60,000 nt of DNA, from assembly GCA_002633005.1 (NCBI GenBank), contig NMRA01000029.1, positions 276,959-336,958 of the forward strand, written 5' to 3'. Each line of letters begins with the position of its first letter. Within the stretch, counting starts at the first letter, position 1. A program made the position numbers and the translations under genes. This document shows positions 10,401 through 18,700 of this stretch, piece by piece. The notes beneath the pieces were generated by a model that saw only the letters and a list, made by a program, of their open reading frames with translations, did not search any database and was not told the origin of the DNA. Source of the stretch: Phoronis australis (lineage: Eukaryota; Phoronida; Phoronidae).

Positions 10401-12873
10401 TGACCGACACGAGCGTCGTGAGGTAGAACGCATCCTCACCACGGCTCTGGGCACGCTCGATGGAGCACTGAAGGGTAAGTTGGCAAGACAGTTTAGTCGT
10501 TATAATGATCTGCTTTCTGTTATTGTATTGCCACACTTAGTGTAGATCTTTACTCAGAGTTAATCTATAGTTAAACCAAACTGGTTCATAAGTAATTGTT
10601 GTAGGCAAATCTTTCTTGTGCACATTTTGGCTACTTTGTGTCTAAGGTCATAATGTTGAAGCTGTAATCTATTACTGAAATTTGTTACGAGTCTGACCTG
10701 TACACTCACTCCATCAGGCAAATACTATCCCCTGAACAAGATGACCGAGGCTGAGCAAGAACAGCTGATTGCTGACCACTTCCTTTTCGACAAACCTGTG
10801 TCTCCTCTTCTGCTGTCAGGTGGTATGGCCCGTGATTGGCCAGATGCCAGGGGAATCTGGTAAGTAGGCTGTAGGTTGCTGTCTATTAAAGTGTGGTCTG
10901 ATGAGGAATGTTAGTTTACGAGTGTTCAAGGCATGCTGGTTGCCAAGATGAAGGGTGCTGAAATCGACATGTTCTAGGAGGCACTCATCTTTTTAGGTTA
11001 GGGGGTGTAACTGGGCTTCTAAATTTAGGGCTATATTTATACATGTCCAAAACAAGCAAAAGTACTTATATCCTATCCCATTTCATGCATGTTAAATCTG
11101 AACTGAGAAATCTTCCCAACCAAAAAATTCTGAAATGCACTCATCTCAACAGCACATCCCTGCTGTCCACATTTCATTGTCTGCCCCTCGTTAATTATTT
11201 GGTGCTGTATCAATATAATTCATGAATATTCTGTCAAACGTGTGACAATAAGACAGATCATGTGTCAACTATCCGGAGCCAATCCAGAGTTGTCTTCTGG
11301 ATGTCCTGATGTGACCTGTCAAAGAAAATATTTGTGAATTGTGCTATTTTATGGTGTGTTATATTTTTTTATAAGTCCTTTCTTGTCTCAGGCACAATGA
11401 TGCTAAAAACTTCCTTGTCTGGGTGAATGAAGAAGACCACGCCCGGGTCATCTCCATGGAGAAAGGTGGCAACATGAAGTCAGTGTTCACGCGCTTCTGC
11501 GAGGGCCTCAAGAAGGTGGAAGATTCCGTTAAGAAACAGGGTTCTGGCTTTATGTGGAACGAACATTTGGGTATGCAATATCAGTTGTCAAAATCTGCAA
11601 TACACCTGTCTTATACACTTTGAATTTTATTTCTTGTACTTAATTAGAAGTGATTTCTGGTCATTGGAAGACGTGATGATCGTTTTTTTTTTAACTTGAA
11701 CTTAATAAGGGGGAATTTGGTATGCCCAGATAACAATGTGGCTGTCTTTTGAATGACCAATAGATGGACCTACTGGTGCAAAGTGACTAACCAGATTCAA
11801 ATATATACTAGTTTGCCATCAGTTGTTACACATTGTACTGTGATTAGTTGCTCATAACTGGAACATGTTTTGGGGCGTACTTTTTTTAGTGAGTTTCTGC
11901 AGATTTTTTGAAAATACACTGTGTGCAGGAATGAAATTAGTTGCTGAAATTGTACGAGACAACAGGATATTTTCTGCTGGCAAATTCATATAATCCATAG
12001 AAAATAACTACGCAATCTGTTACTATAGATTCTCTTTCTCTGAATACAATTTATTGTAAATTATCTCCCCTGCAGGCTACATCCTCACGTGCCCCTCTAA
12101 CCTCGGCACTGGCCTGCGTGCTGGCGTCCACGTCAAGCTGGCCAAAATGGCTGACCATCCTCAGTTCAAGGACATCTTACTGGCCCTGCGTCTGCAAAAG
12201 CGTGGTGCTGGTGGTGTAGACACGGAGGCTGAGGGCGGACTCTTCGACATCTCCAATCTGGATCGTCTGGGCTTCTCCGAGGTTGAACTTGTACAGCAGG
12301 TGAGTCGATATAAATAGACTAATACGCTTACGTGTGTCTCGTATCAAAAGCCCAAGCTCCAAAGTTGTGTTAGATATTTTCTATGTAGTTTTACTTACTG
12401 TGTATTTACAGATGAGTGCGAAAGTTTCAGTTCTCACTTGATGACCCAACCATACGATTAGATCTCTGGCCCAGATCTTGCAACAAAATGATGTACAGTA
12501 TGGATGCGACCTGTCAAATCGTAGCTCAACGTTGACAATTATTTATGAAAAACGTTTTCAGATATGATGCTTACCACTGGATGTCAAAATATTTCATGTT
12601 TATGTTTATTTCTAGGTTGTCAATGGTGTCAAGCTGTTGGTTCAAATGGAGAAGAAGCTGATTGCAGGAGAGACCATCGACGACATTCTGCCAGCAGGTG
12701 TGGCCGCATGCAACACCGACTCCAAAGAAGCCCCTCCGGCAGCTGAAGAACAGGCGCCTGTAGCTGACGAACCAGCGGCTCCTGCAGAACAAGAAGCAGC
12801 GCCAGCTCAAGAAGAGGCTCCACCTGCTGCAGCTGAAGAGGAAGAGAAAAAGGAGGAAACACCAGCGGAATAA
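1266..12873 (+). CDS. Three-domain (flagellar-type) creatine kinase, 5'-partial, 15 exons
   Basis: This gene would transfer phosphate between ATP and creatine, and in the known family serves as the distal end of the phosphocreatine shuttle in sperm flagella. Exons are 1266-1424, 2142-2283, 3973-4239, 4608-4795, 5175-5387, 6351-6533, 7021-7273, 7599-8001, 9064-9192, 9470-9620, 10157-10474, 10718-10859, 11392-11570, 12076-12299 and 12616-12873. All introns are GT-AG and all phases match, giving 1068 residues plus a split first Gly. Each domain shows [42 protein letters not shown] with the reactive Cys, and LQKRG. These are creatine kinase signatures, not arginine kinase ones. About 110-120 N-terminal residues are missing, and the first exon begins inside domain 1, so the start lies left of the window. 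The full length would be near the roughly 1170 residues of known flagellar enzymes. That it is flagellar is inferred from the fused three-domain layout. Confidence 0.95.
2142..2283 (+). CDS. Creatine kinase exon b (domain 1)
   Basis: This exon encodes [20 protein letters not shown], then [20 protein letters not shown] and the start of GIW. It is flanked by acceptor ttttcag and donor GTACGT. It ends after two bases of the Trp codon; this intron position (IW/HN) is the only one shared by all three domains. Confidence 0.94.
2371..2510. mobile_element. Small foldback element in creatine kinase intron
   Basis: TTTCAGTAGACGCTAGGACC at 2371-2390 is matched in inverted orientation by GGTCCTAGCGTTACTGAACG at 2491-2510. 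The interior has GGCAATATCT...TCTCGCGAAGTCTTGC. Related interior sequence occurs at about 10027-10060 and 19714-19742. It is probably a MITE family. Confidence 0.5.
3494..3717. repeat. 16-bp minisatellite, 14 units
   Basis: Fourteen degenerate tandem units of 16 bp with consensus CATAAATTGACCCTCG fill exactly 224 bp in the intron before the domain 1 active-site exon. The unit length is constant while single bases vary, so the array is old. There are no spacers, so it is not a CRISPR array. Confidence 0.9.
3973..4239 (+). CDS. Creatine kinase exon c (domain 1 active site)
   Basis: This exon begins with the active-site His ([11 protein letters not shown]) and includes FMWNEHLGY and [11 protein letters not shown]. 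The reactive Cys codon is 4166-4168 and the active-site Trp codon is 4136-4138. It ends inside a Lys codon (HEK) with donor GTGAGT, an intron position not present in domains 2 and 3. Confidence 0.95.
4608..4795 (+). CDS. Creatine kinase exon d (domain 1 C-terminal lobe)
   Basis: This exon encodes [20 protein letters not shown], the flexible loop ([11 protein letters not shown]), [12 protein letters not shown] and the closing helix [10 protein letters not shown]. It reads straight through VELVQ/VIDG, where domains 2 and 3 are interrupted. The acceptor is ctcgtag and the donor is GTATGG. Confidence 0.94.
4964..4997. repeat. Short tandem duplication
   Basis: Two adjacent copies of a 17-bp unit (AAGTTGAAGATCTTATA) lie in the creatine kinase intron between exons d and e. 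Confidence 0.8.
5175..5387 (+). CDS. Creatine kinase exon e (domain 1 end, linker, domain 2 start)
   Basis: The exon begins [12 protein letters not shown], the end of domain 1, then a short linker, then [15 protein letters not shown], the start of domain 2, and [13 protein letters not shown]. One exon therefore joins the two kinase domains, which proves that they form one polypeptide rather than tandem genes. Domain 2 starts only about 10 residues after domain 1 ends. Confidence 0.94.
5388..6350 (+). other. Creatine kinase intron holding a tRNA-like SINE
   Basis: The intron runs from donor GTGAGT to acceptor ttgcttag. Apart from the tRNA-like block at 6213-6290 I recognise nothing in it. Confidence 0.7.
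6213..6290 (-). mobile_element. tRNA-derived SINE head or tRNA pseudogene
   Basis: On the minus strand there is an A-box-like TGGCCTAGTGG, then a B-box-like GGTTCAAGTCC inside a perfect 5-bp arm (GTGGG/CCCAC). The block is bounded by CAGTGTG and CACACTG, which can pair. The anticodon stem does not pair and 5 extra bases follow the B-box arm, so it is not a working tRNA. The layout fits the RNA polymerase III promoter of a tRNA-derived SINE. Confidence 0.55.
6351..6533 (+). CDS. Creatine kinase exon f (domain 2 N-lobe)
   Basis: This exon encodes [19 protein letters not shown], then HNGY and [13 protein letters not shown]. It ends after the first base of the Gly codon of RTG/RS with donor GTGAGA. 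No other domain has an intron there. Confidence 0.94.
7021..7273 (+). CDS. Creatine kinase exon g (domain 2)
   Basis: This exon encodes [19 protein letters not shown] through [20 protein letters not shown] to the start of GIW. It corresponds to two exons in domains 1 and 3, because the intron after LKG/TFKG is absent here. The acceptor is tctttacag and the donor is GTGCGT. Confidence 0.94.
7599..8001 (+). CDS. Creatine kinase exon h (domain 2 active site; Trp replaced by His)
   Basis: This long exon runs from [11 protein letters not shown] through the reactive Cys (codon 7792-7794), [20 protein letters not shown] and [13 protein letters not shown]. At 7762-7764 the codon is CAC (His) in FMHNEHLGY, where domains 1 and 3 and creatine kinases generally have Trp. 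The reading frame around it is intact, so this is not a frameshift effect. The donor is GTTAGT. Confidence 0.95.
8002..9063 (+). other. Creatine kinase intron with an antisense open frame
   Basis: The intron contains related short motifs (CCCAGGTCGCYAAA at 8256 and 8680; CCCAGATCACCAAA at 8278). An antisense frame of 159 codons at 8291-8770 has no domain that I recognise. It is probably repeat-derived or chance. Confidence 0.5.
9064..9192 (+). CDS. Creatine kinase exon i (domain 2 C-terminal helix and linker)
   Basis: This exon encodes [18 protein letters not shown] and SIDDLVPAN, the standard creatine kinase C-terminus, then a linker [14 protein letters not shown]. It starts and ends in phase 0. 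The linker to domain 3 is longer than that between domains 1 and 2. Confidence 0.92.
9470..9620 (+). CDS. Creatine kinase exon j (domain 3 start)
   Basis: This exon encodes [20 protein letters not shown] and then [13 protein letters not shown], the N-terminal helices of domain 3. It matches exon e in domain 2, but the following intron lies at NPG/HPF instead of eight residues later. The acceptor is ggttttag and the donor is GTGTGT. Confidence 0.93.
10157..10474 (+). CDS. Creatine kinase exon k (domain 3 N-lobe)
   Basis: This exon encodes [40 protein letters not shown] and the [11 protein letters not shown] segment, ending at ALKG. It is one uninterrupted exon over a span that carries an intron at GG/DNLD in domain 1 and two introns in domain 2. 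Confidence 0.94.
10718..10859 (+). CDS. Creatine kinase exon l (domain 3)
   Basis: This exon encodes [40 protein letters not shown] and the first part of GIW. It has the same borders and phases as exon b of domain 1 (142 nt each). The donor is GTAAGT. Confidence 0.94.
11392..11570 (+). CDS. Creatine kinase exon m (domain 3 active site, first half)
   Basis: This exon encodes [19 protein letters not shown] through FMWNEHLG, with the active-site Trp at 11555-11557. It ends between Leu and the rest of the Gly codon (donor GTATGC), an intron found only in this domain. Confidence 0.93.
12076..12299 (+). CDS. Creatine kinase exon n (domain 3 catalytic Cys and flexible loop)
   Basis: This exon starts at [20 protein letters not shown] (Cys codon 12090-12092), then [11 protein letters not shown] and a loop TEAEGGLF. 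Family members and domains 1 and 2 have Thr where this has the Ala codon 12207-12209. It ends at VELVQQ in phase 0, as in domain 2. Confidence 0.94.
12616..12873 (+). CDS. Creatine kinase last exon: domain 3 C-terminal helix plus acidic Pro/Ala/Glu tail
   Basis: The first 33 codons encode [18 protein letters not shown] and TIDDILPAG, where ordinary creatine kinases stop. A low-complexity tail of about 50 residues follows, rich in Glu, Ala and Pro (for example [16 protein letters not shown]), and ends in [12 protein letters not shown] before TAA. The tail has no similarity that I recognise. It may tether the enzyme or add charge, but its role is unknown. Confidence 0.93.
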   Translation, partial: VVNGVKLLVQMEKKLIAGETIDDILPAGVAACNTDSKEAPPAAEEQAPVADEPAAPAEQEAAPAQEEAPPAAAEEEEKKEETPAE

Positions 12874-12874
12874 A
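12869..12874 (+). promoter_or_regulatory. AATAAA overlapping the creatine kinase stop codon
   Basis: A canonical polyadenylation hexamer covers the last codon and the TAA. If used, the 3' UTR would be only about 10-25 nt. ATTAAA variants at 14094, 14211 and 14248 are alternatives with a UTR of about 1.3 kb. The sequence alone does not decide. Confidence 0.35.
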
Positions 12875-15717
12875 ATGTTTTCATAAAACTGGGATTTGAT
12901 TGGTCTGGAAGGATCCGTTATCTGTGGAACTAGACTTATTGGAACAAAAATCGTCTCTGTGTACGCTTGTGTATGAAAAAGCAGCTTAATTTGAATAACT
13001 TTTGACAAGAAATTCGGTTTTGGCATGCAAAGGCTAGAACACCACTATGTATTATGTGCAGAGGTGTGCTCAGTGAAGCTATGCACAAAAGTTGAATATT
13101 TTCTTTCAGGCATTCACAGATAATTGATCCCTTGGAATTATGTCCCATTTTGAAACCTAGTATTGAAATGTTCGACAAATGGTTGGTTGGTTTTAGAATG
13201 ACATTAATGGATATTTCTGTGTTGGCAATTTCTTGGGTGCTAAAAATGTTGCTCGAAACGTGTTCAAAGGTAATAAGTGATTTTGCTGCAAACGCAGAGG
13301 AAAATGAGCTTCAGTGAGGCAGTAGTTTTCTGTGCAGTTACATTCTTCCAAAAGCATGCCAACTGTTTTGTGCCAACCAAAGTTCATGTTTCCAACTTTT
13401 TTAGAATAATATAACTGCGGACGTTTCTTCCTGCTGTAAATTCTTGCTCATAAAAAGATCGCTTTTTGTGATATATTGCTGAGGTTTACAAATTGTGTTG
13501 TCATGATTTATGTCTTTTTGATTGTTTTCTGTATATACGTATACATACCTACTTCTCCATACAAGTGTATATTAATTGCCTAAGTTCTACTGGATAAACG
13601 CTTAACAGAAAAGCTATGCACCAACTCAAGAATTTCATTTCTATGTAATGAAGAAGACATGCATATGTATCGATTTTATACATTTTTCAATATTTTTAGA
13701 AGTGTTTATGTGTGTATGTGTGCCAAGTATTATCAACTTTGTGTTTGTCGATGTTATTATATTTTTCTTTAATTATTTAAATAGCAAATCGTGTGGACCG
13801 GTGACAGTAATATGTCCTTCCTTTATATTGATCATGTGAAGATTTTGTGTGAAAAAACAAAAAAAGAAAAGCTATATACTTGTAGGTTGTAAGTCTCGAA
13901 TGCTGTGTTTTTGCGTTATTCTCGGACAATATAATTCATGTTTGTACATACGCCGTTTTTCTTTGAAAAAAATTGGCGAGCTTGTGACAGATTTCGTCTG
14001 CAGAATTATGTAATAACTCATTGATTACACGCCATCCTGCAAGTTCCAAGCCAAGTCTATTGTATACAAGTAGACGTTCTTACATTAAAATGAGATTACA
14101 AAGAATGTTTCAGAAAGCTTCTGGGAGGGTTAATTGTAACAAATTTCTCCTTTGTGTATACAAAAGCAGTTGCCTTACAGTTAAATGTTTCTCGGTAGAC
14201 TTCCTTGCAAATTAAATGATTAGTGTGCGATTTGAACATAAAAACATATTAAAATGCCCACCTCATTGATTTAATGGTAAAATCTCGCCTACTTCAAACA
14301 AAATGAAGGGTAATCCCAATAATTCCTCAAACATTGTCTAACAACAGCTGAGGTTTAGAACTTATAACTTTGATGCAATATCTCTATCATTTATACCAAA
14401 TGCGGAAATGAGGTATCGCATGTCCTGCCATATTTTCTTAAATTGGGAGATTTTGACATACTTTCATTTCTGAGAGTTCCCAATGAGCACTCTTCAGAAA
14501 CATATTTCTGTTACAATTTAGTGCTCAATACATAAACCACACTCAAAACTTTAAAAATCTTAATTCATGCACATTTGGCTAGCTCGCTTGTGAAAGCACT
14601 TCACGGCTGCAGTTCAATACTTTCACGAATTCGCCATTGTGATTGGAAACCAGGCGCGACCAAACTAAAGTGGTTATGCATGTTAGGAACCTGCACGCTT
14701 TCACGTCTCGTTCTTAAAATTGATGCTAAAACGAGGCATTGTGTCCTTAACAACAATGCACAACAATCATTTTTTGCAGCACCACCAAAGTGTGCAAGAA
14801 GTGAATAAGCCATCCTTGAGGCAGTTATTTCACGGTTGTATCCTAGACATGGGACTTGACACCTCAGTGCACAAGAACTGTAATCCTACGCAAAAGCCAT
14901 AACGTCCTTCACCAGAGCCACCTGTTGAGTTGGCCGGTATGTACATCTGCTGAATTTTGCAATTGCACTGCCTTGGCCTGAAGTATTTCAAGACTTCAGA
15001 GATCAAAATCTCTGCTCAAAAATTGCAACACCAAGAATTTTACTAAGGAACGATGTTGAACAGCTTTTCAATGCTGAAATGTTTTCATTCGTACTGTTAC
15101 TCAGTAAAATAAATATCAGAACTACTGCATATACCAACCATAAGCTGACAGAATAATACTTCACCATTTCCTACAGTGACAGTATTAAAAACCCAACAAA
15201 CTAATGGCAGTAAAAAATACACAACGATTTTCCAAGTAAAGTACTGTCGTACAATTGTGTATTGAAAGCTATGCCACTGTGACACAGAAATCACTGCAAA
15301 TGAAATCATTGAAATTGTCTTTAAATCTCTAGTAGTGCTTGAATATGTGATTTTGCCATACACTAATTTTAAAGTTAATTTGCACTGAATTAAAGAGGGT
15401 TTACACAACGATAAATGAACATTAATTATTGACACCACTTATCTACTTTGGAGCCAAAAAATAAAAAAACATCAGTTTTGTTATACGACAGTTACACAGA
15501 GCAAACCGTGATTTTGGCAATTAAGTAGGTTGAAGAATTTTACAAAATAAAATCACATTTTACTGCAACGGTGTGAGTTCGACGAAGAGTGACATATTTC
15601 CTGATTGACTGAACACGTCATAATAAATAGCTAATCCACAATAAGTGTTTACACAATAAATGTTTACACAATAAGTGTTTACACGATAGTTAATAGGAAT
15701 GACCTCAATCCCGGTCA
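12874..15717. other. Intergenic region between convergent genes
   Basis: The creatine kinase stop and the WASP-family stop face each other across 2.8 kb. The region should hold both 3' UTRs. It is AT-rich with no convincing ORF. The + strand has ATTAAA at 14094, 14211 and 14248 and AATAAA at 15109. I see no clear AATAAA for the minus-strand gene. Confidence 0.7.
15638..15682. repeat. 15-bp tandem repeat, 3 units
   Basis: Three units of ACAATAARTGTTTAC lie just past the WASP-family stop codon, probably in its 3' UTR. Confidence 0.9.
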
Positions 15718-15776
15718 TCAATCCCAGTCCTCGTCTTCATCGAATTCATCATCATCTTCATCCTCGTCTTCGTCAT
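15718..15776 (-). CDS. WASL: WASP-family last exon: acidic tail
   Basis: This exon encodes an Asp/Glu run ending FDEDEDWD before TGA (TCA on the + strand at 15718-15720). The acidic stretch with a near-terminal Trp is the Arp2/3 contact of the family. It begins with two bases of an Asp codon split from the previous exon; the acceptor is TTTCAG. Confidence 0.95.
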
Positions 15777-18700
15777 CTGAAACACAATGTGGTAAAAACT
15801 GCGATAGAAACACAACGCCTCTAGAGAGAATTAAAGTAAATAAATCAGTCACCAGTGCTGTAGTGGTTAAATTAGAGGTAAGCAGGAGCCCAAAGCCCAC
15901 CGTATCACCTTGAGCACTGAACGTAACTTACGGTGCGTAGGCGTTATGTTCAAATGCCAATAGGTAGTTGGCTGCGCCTGGGCGCGCCTACGCCCCACTA
16001 CAGCACGGATAGTTTTCTTTAAATCAATGAATGTCACTCGGGATACCTTCTCAAGGAAAAAATTCTATTCACTTTTGTCTCAGACGCAGAAACAAACTTC
16101 CTAGCAATGTTTACACTAAAATTAGTCCAACAATTCATAATGAATTCGGGGTCCCTTGCAAATTGCACTTCCGGTTCAAGTCAGAAATTTGGTCCTATGC
16201 TTCCGTGCAAATATCTCTGAATAAAATGCTTGCAAAGTTTTTGCTAGTACACCACAGTTTGGCAATGACAAATCAAATCATCCCTTAGACTGACAAACTG
16301 ACTTACATATTCATACTCTGCTGAAGTGAAATCAAATTGTATTATTTTTGAACATAGTCGTGGAGAGCACAACACAAAATTGTATCTCAAGTCATTTTTC
16401 ATGAAACAAGTCCTTCGAATTGTTTTTGTGGCCAGATTTACTGAATTTGTAAACATGACCCAGAAGTAAACCTTCTCTAATTTAACAAAACGCAACGAAA
16501 CGGAACAGACAATTTTAACATTAATCAAAAATAAACAGAAACAACACTGAACTTTAACTCAGTCATAATTGGTAAGTACACCAACTCATAGTGCATATTT
16601 TTCCAGTGGGCTAAACTTTTTGAAAGATTTAAATCTTGGCTATTATTTGGGTATGGAATTAGAGAAAGTCCATCTCGCCCAAACTTAGTGACTTCGACTT
16701 GATAATTACAGCATTACAGACCTTTAACAATGATTACTGACTTATGACACAAAACTCACCACTCCCTTGTATTTGTTTAGACCGACTTGCCAGAGCCATA
16801 GCCAATGCACCTGCCAGACCAGTAGTGGGTGCCCCCTGAGACACTGGTCGCTCATCGGGGCTATTCTCCACCTGTCAAAGGTCAAAGGTTACAATAACTG
16901 CAGAAAATGAGGCTGAGGAGGTTCAACAACACAAGAAGCCATACATACGATTCAATATAGGATACAACTTGATGAATGGATAGGAGTTTGAAAATTACAC
17001 ACTAGAATGCAAAACTATTAATTTGAATACTGGTAACCGTCAGATGAGTGAAGGTCACAGACAAGCAAGATCACACAGTGTCTACATCTTCTATTTCATC
17101 ATCAAAAACATGATTTGTTAGAAAACGAGGTTATTGCCAAACCTACTATAATGAACAGCATTCATTTTGCCATGATTACAATAAATAACATTGATAATGG
17201 AATCCGACATGACACAAGCCTCACCTTGTTCAGTTTAATGCCTCCTCTAATGGCACTGAGCAGGTCACTTCTGGCGTCTCCACCGCTTGAGTTCCTCGGC
17301 TCATCAGCGTCCACATGTTTCAGAGTGGTACCTTTCTGTATGGCGCTGAGGAGATCTGAGCGACCACCACCACCTCCACCGATGGGAGGCGGAGGAGGAG
17401 CACCCCCACCTGACATTGGAGGTGGTGGTGGAGGTGCAGGGCCTCCAACTGGGGGTGGTGGTGGTGGTGGGGGAGCCCCTCCTGCCCCGCCCATGGGCGG
17501 GGGTGGGGGTCCGGGTAGTCGACGGTTGCTGGGAGGTGGAGGAGGCGCACCAAGCCGTGATGGGGGAGGAGGGGGTGCAGCGCCCATGGTTCTAGACGGT
17601 GGAGGCGGTGGCAGACCAGATCGAGAGGGTGGTGGTGGCGGAGCACTGCCCCTCCCAGGTGGTGGCGGGGGAGGCATATCATTTCTCATGGGGGGTGGAG
17701 GTGGTCGGGAGCCTGCAAAGAAGGAAATAGACTGAATGAAACATTCAAGATGCATGACAACGAGATGGTTGACTGTAAGACACAGAATGTGTTTCTGAGA
17801 AATATGCAGCTTAAGTTGAACATAAGAAACAATTTCATTCTCCAGCAATTGGTGGAATATGACATGCATATCAACAATAACAAATAGTACCATTTGAACG
17901 ACCCCCAACACATAAACATCTTTAGTGGAATACTTCTTTACCATTTCTGTTATATCACGTGAGTGATATTTAAGTAATTTATGTTAATTATGTTTATCCC
18001 TGTCAACTCACCACCACTAGGGGGCGGTGGGGGTGGCGGGCGGTTCATAGCATCTTTCTTCACCGCCTCAAGCCCGCCATGCTTCTCGATGAAGTCGTAG
18101 ATGAATGTGGCCGTGTCCTTGTCCTTCAGTGCGCTCTCGTCAATACCCGCATTTTGAAACAGCTCCTTCATACTGGGGTCCACATTGTCCATCTGGGCAA
18201 ACAAGTGAAGACATTATTTTAACAAAGCCAATGGCCTACCTTCATTATCATGGGTCACAGTCTCATTTTTCACTTATATTTCTTGAAAATTATGGTCACG
18301 TGACTACAAACATCCAGACATTAACTTTCCATGCTCATCAAGGAATTCATAAATAAAGGGTTTCATGGACTGAAAATTAACATTTTTTAAAGATTTTCAA
18401 AGAAACATGAGCCAACACAACATCTTAAAGGGATATTTCTTTTCAGTCACAAATTTCCTGTTTTTTTTTCTCAAACCATGCAAACTAATCAACTTAGCGC
18501 ACAAAAAATGAGCAAAGAACAGCTACAGCTGTTGTATATTTATATGTGCAATCTTCAAGCATAAGGTTGGGACAAACCCATTTGATTTGCACACTCCCGA
18601 TGCTCTCAACAAGAGTATCCGCGCACTCACTCACTAATTACTTGGTACGTGTAAAAATCACAAATTCGTAACATCTTACATAAAACTCGCTTTTAGCGCC

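Noticed and set aside
1266-12873. Three tandem single-domain creatine kinase genes
   Set aside because: No stop codon, start or UTR separates the domains, and exon e contains both the end of domain 1 and the start of domain 2 in frame.
17115-17735. 206-codon Gly-rich frame on the + strand
   Set aside because: It is the complement of the polyproline-coding exon of the WASP-family gene; GGTGGAGG repeats read as Gly on the opposite strand.
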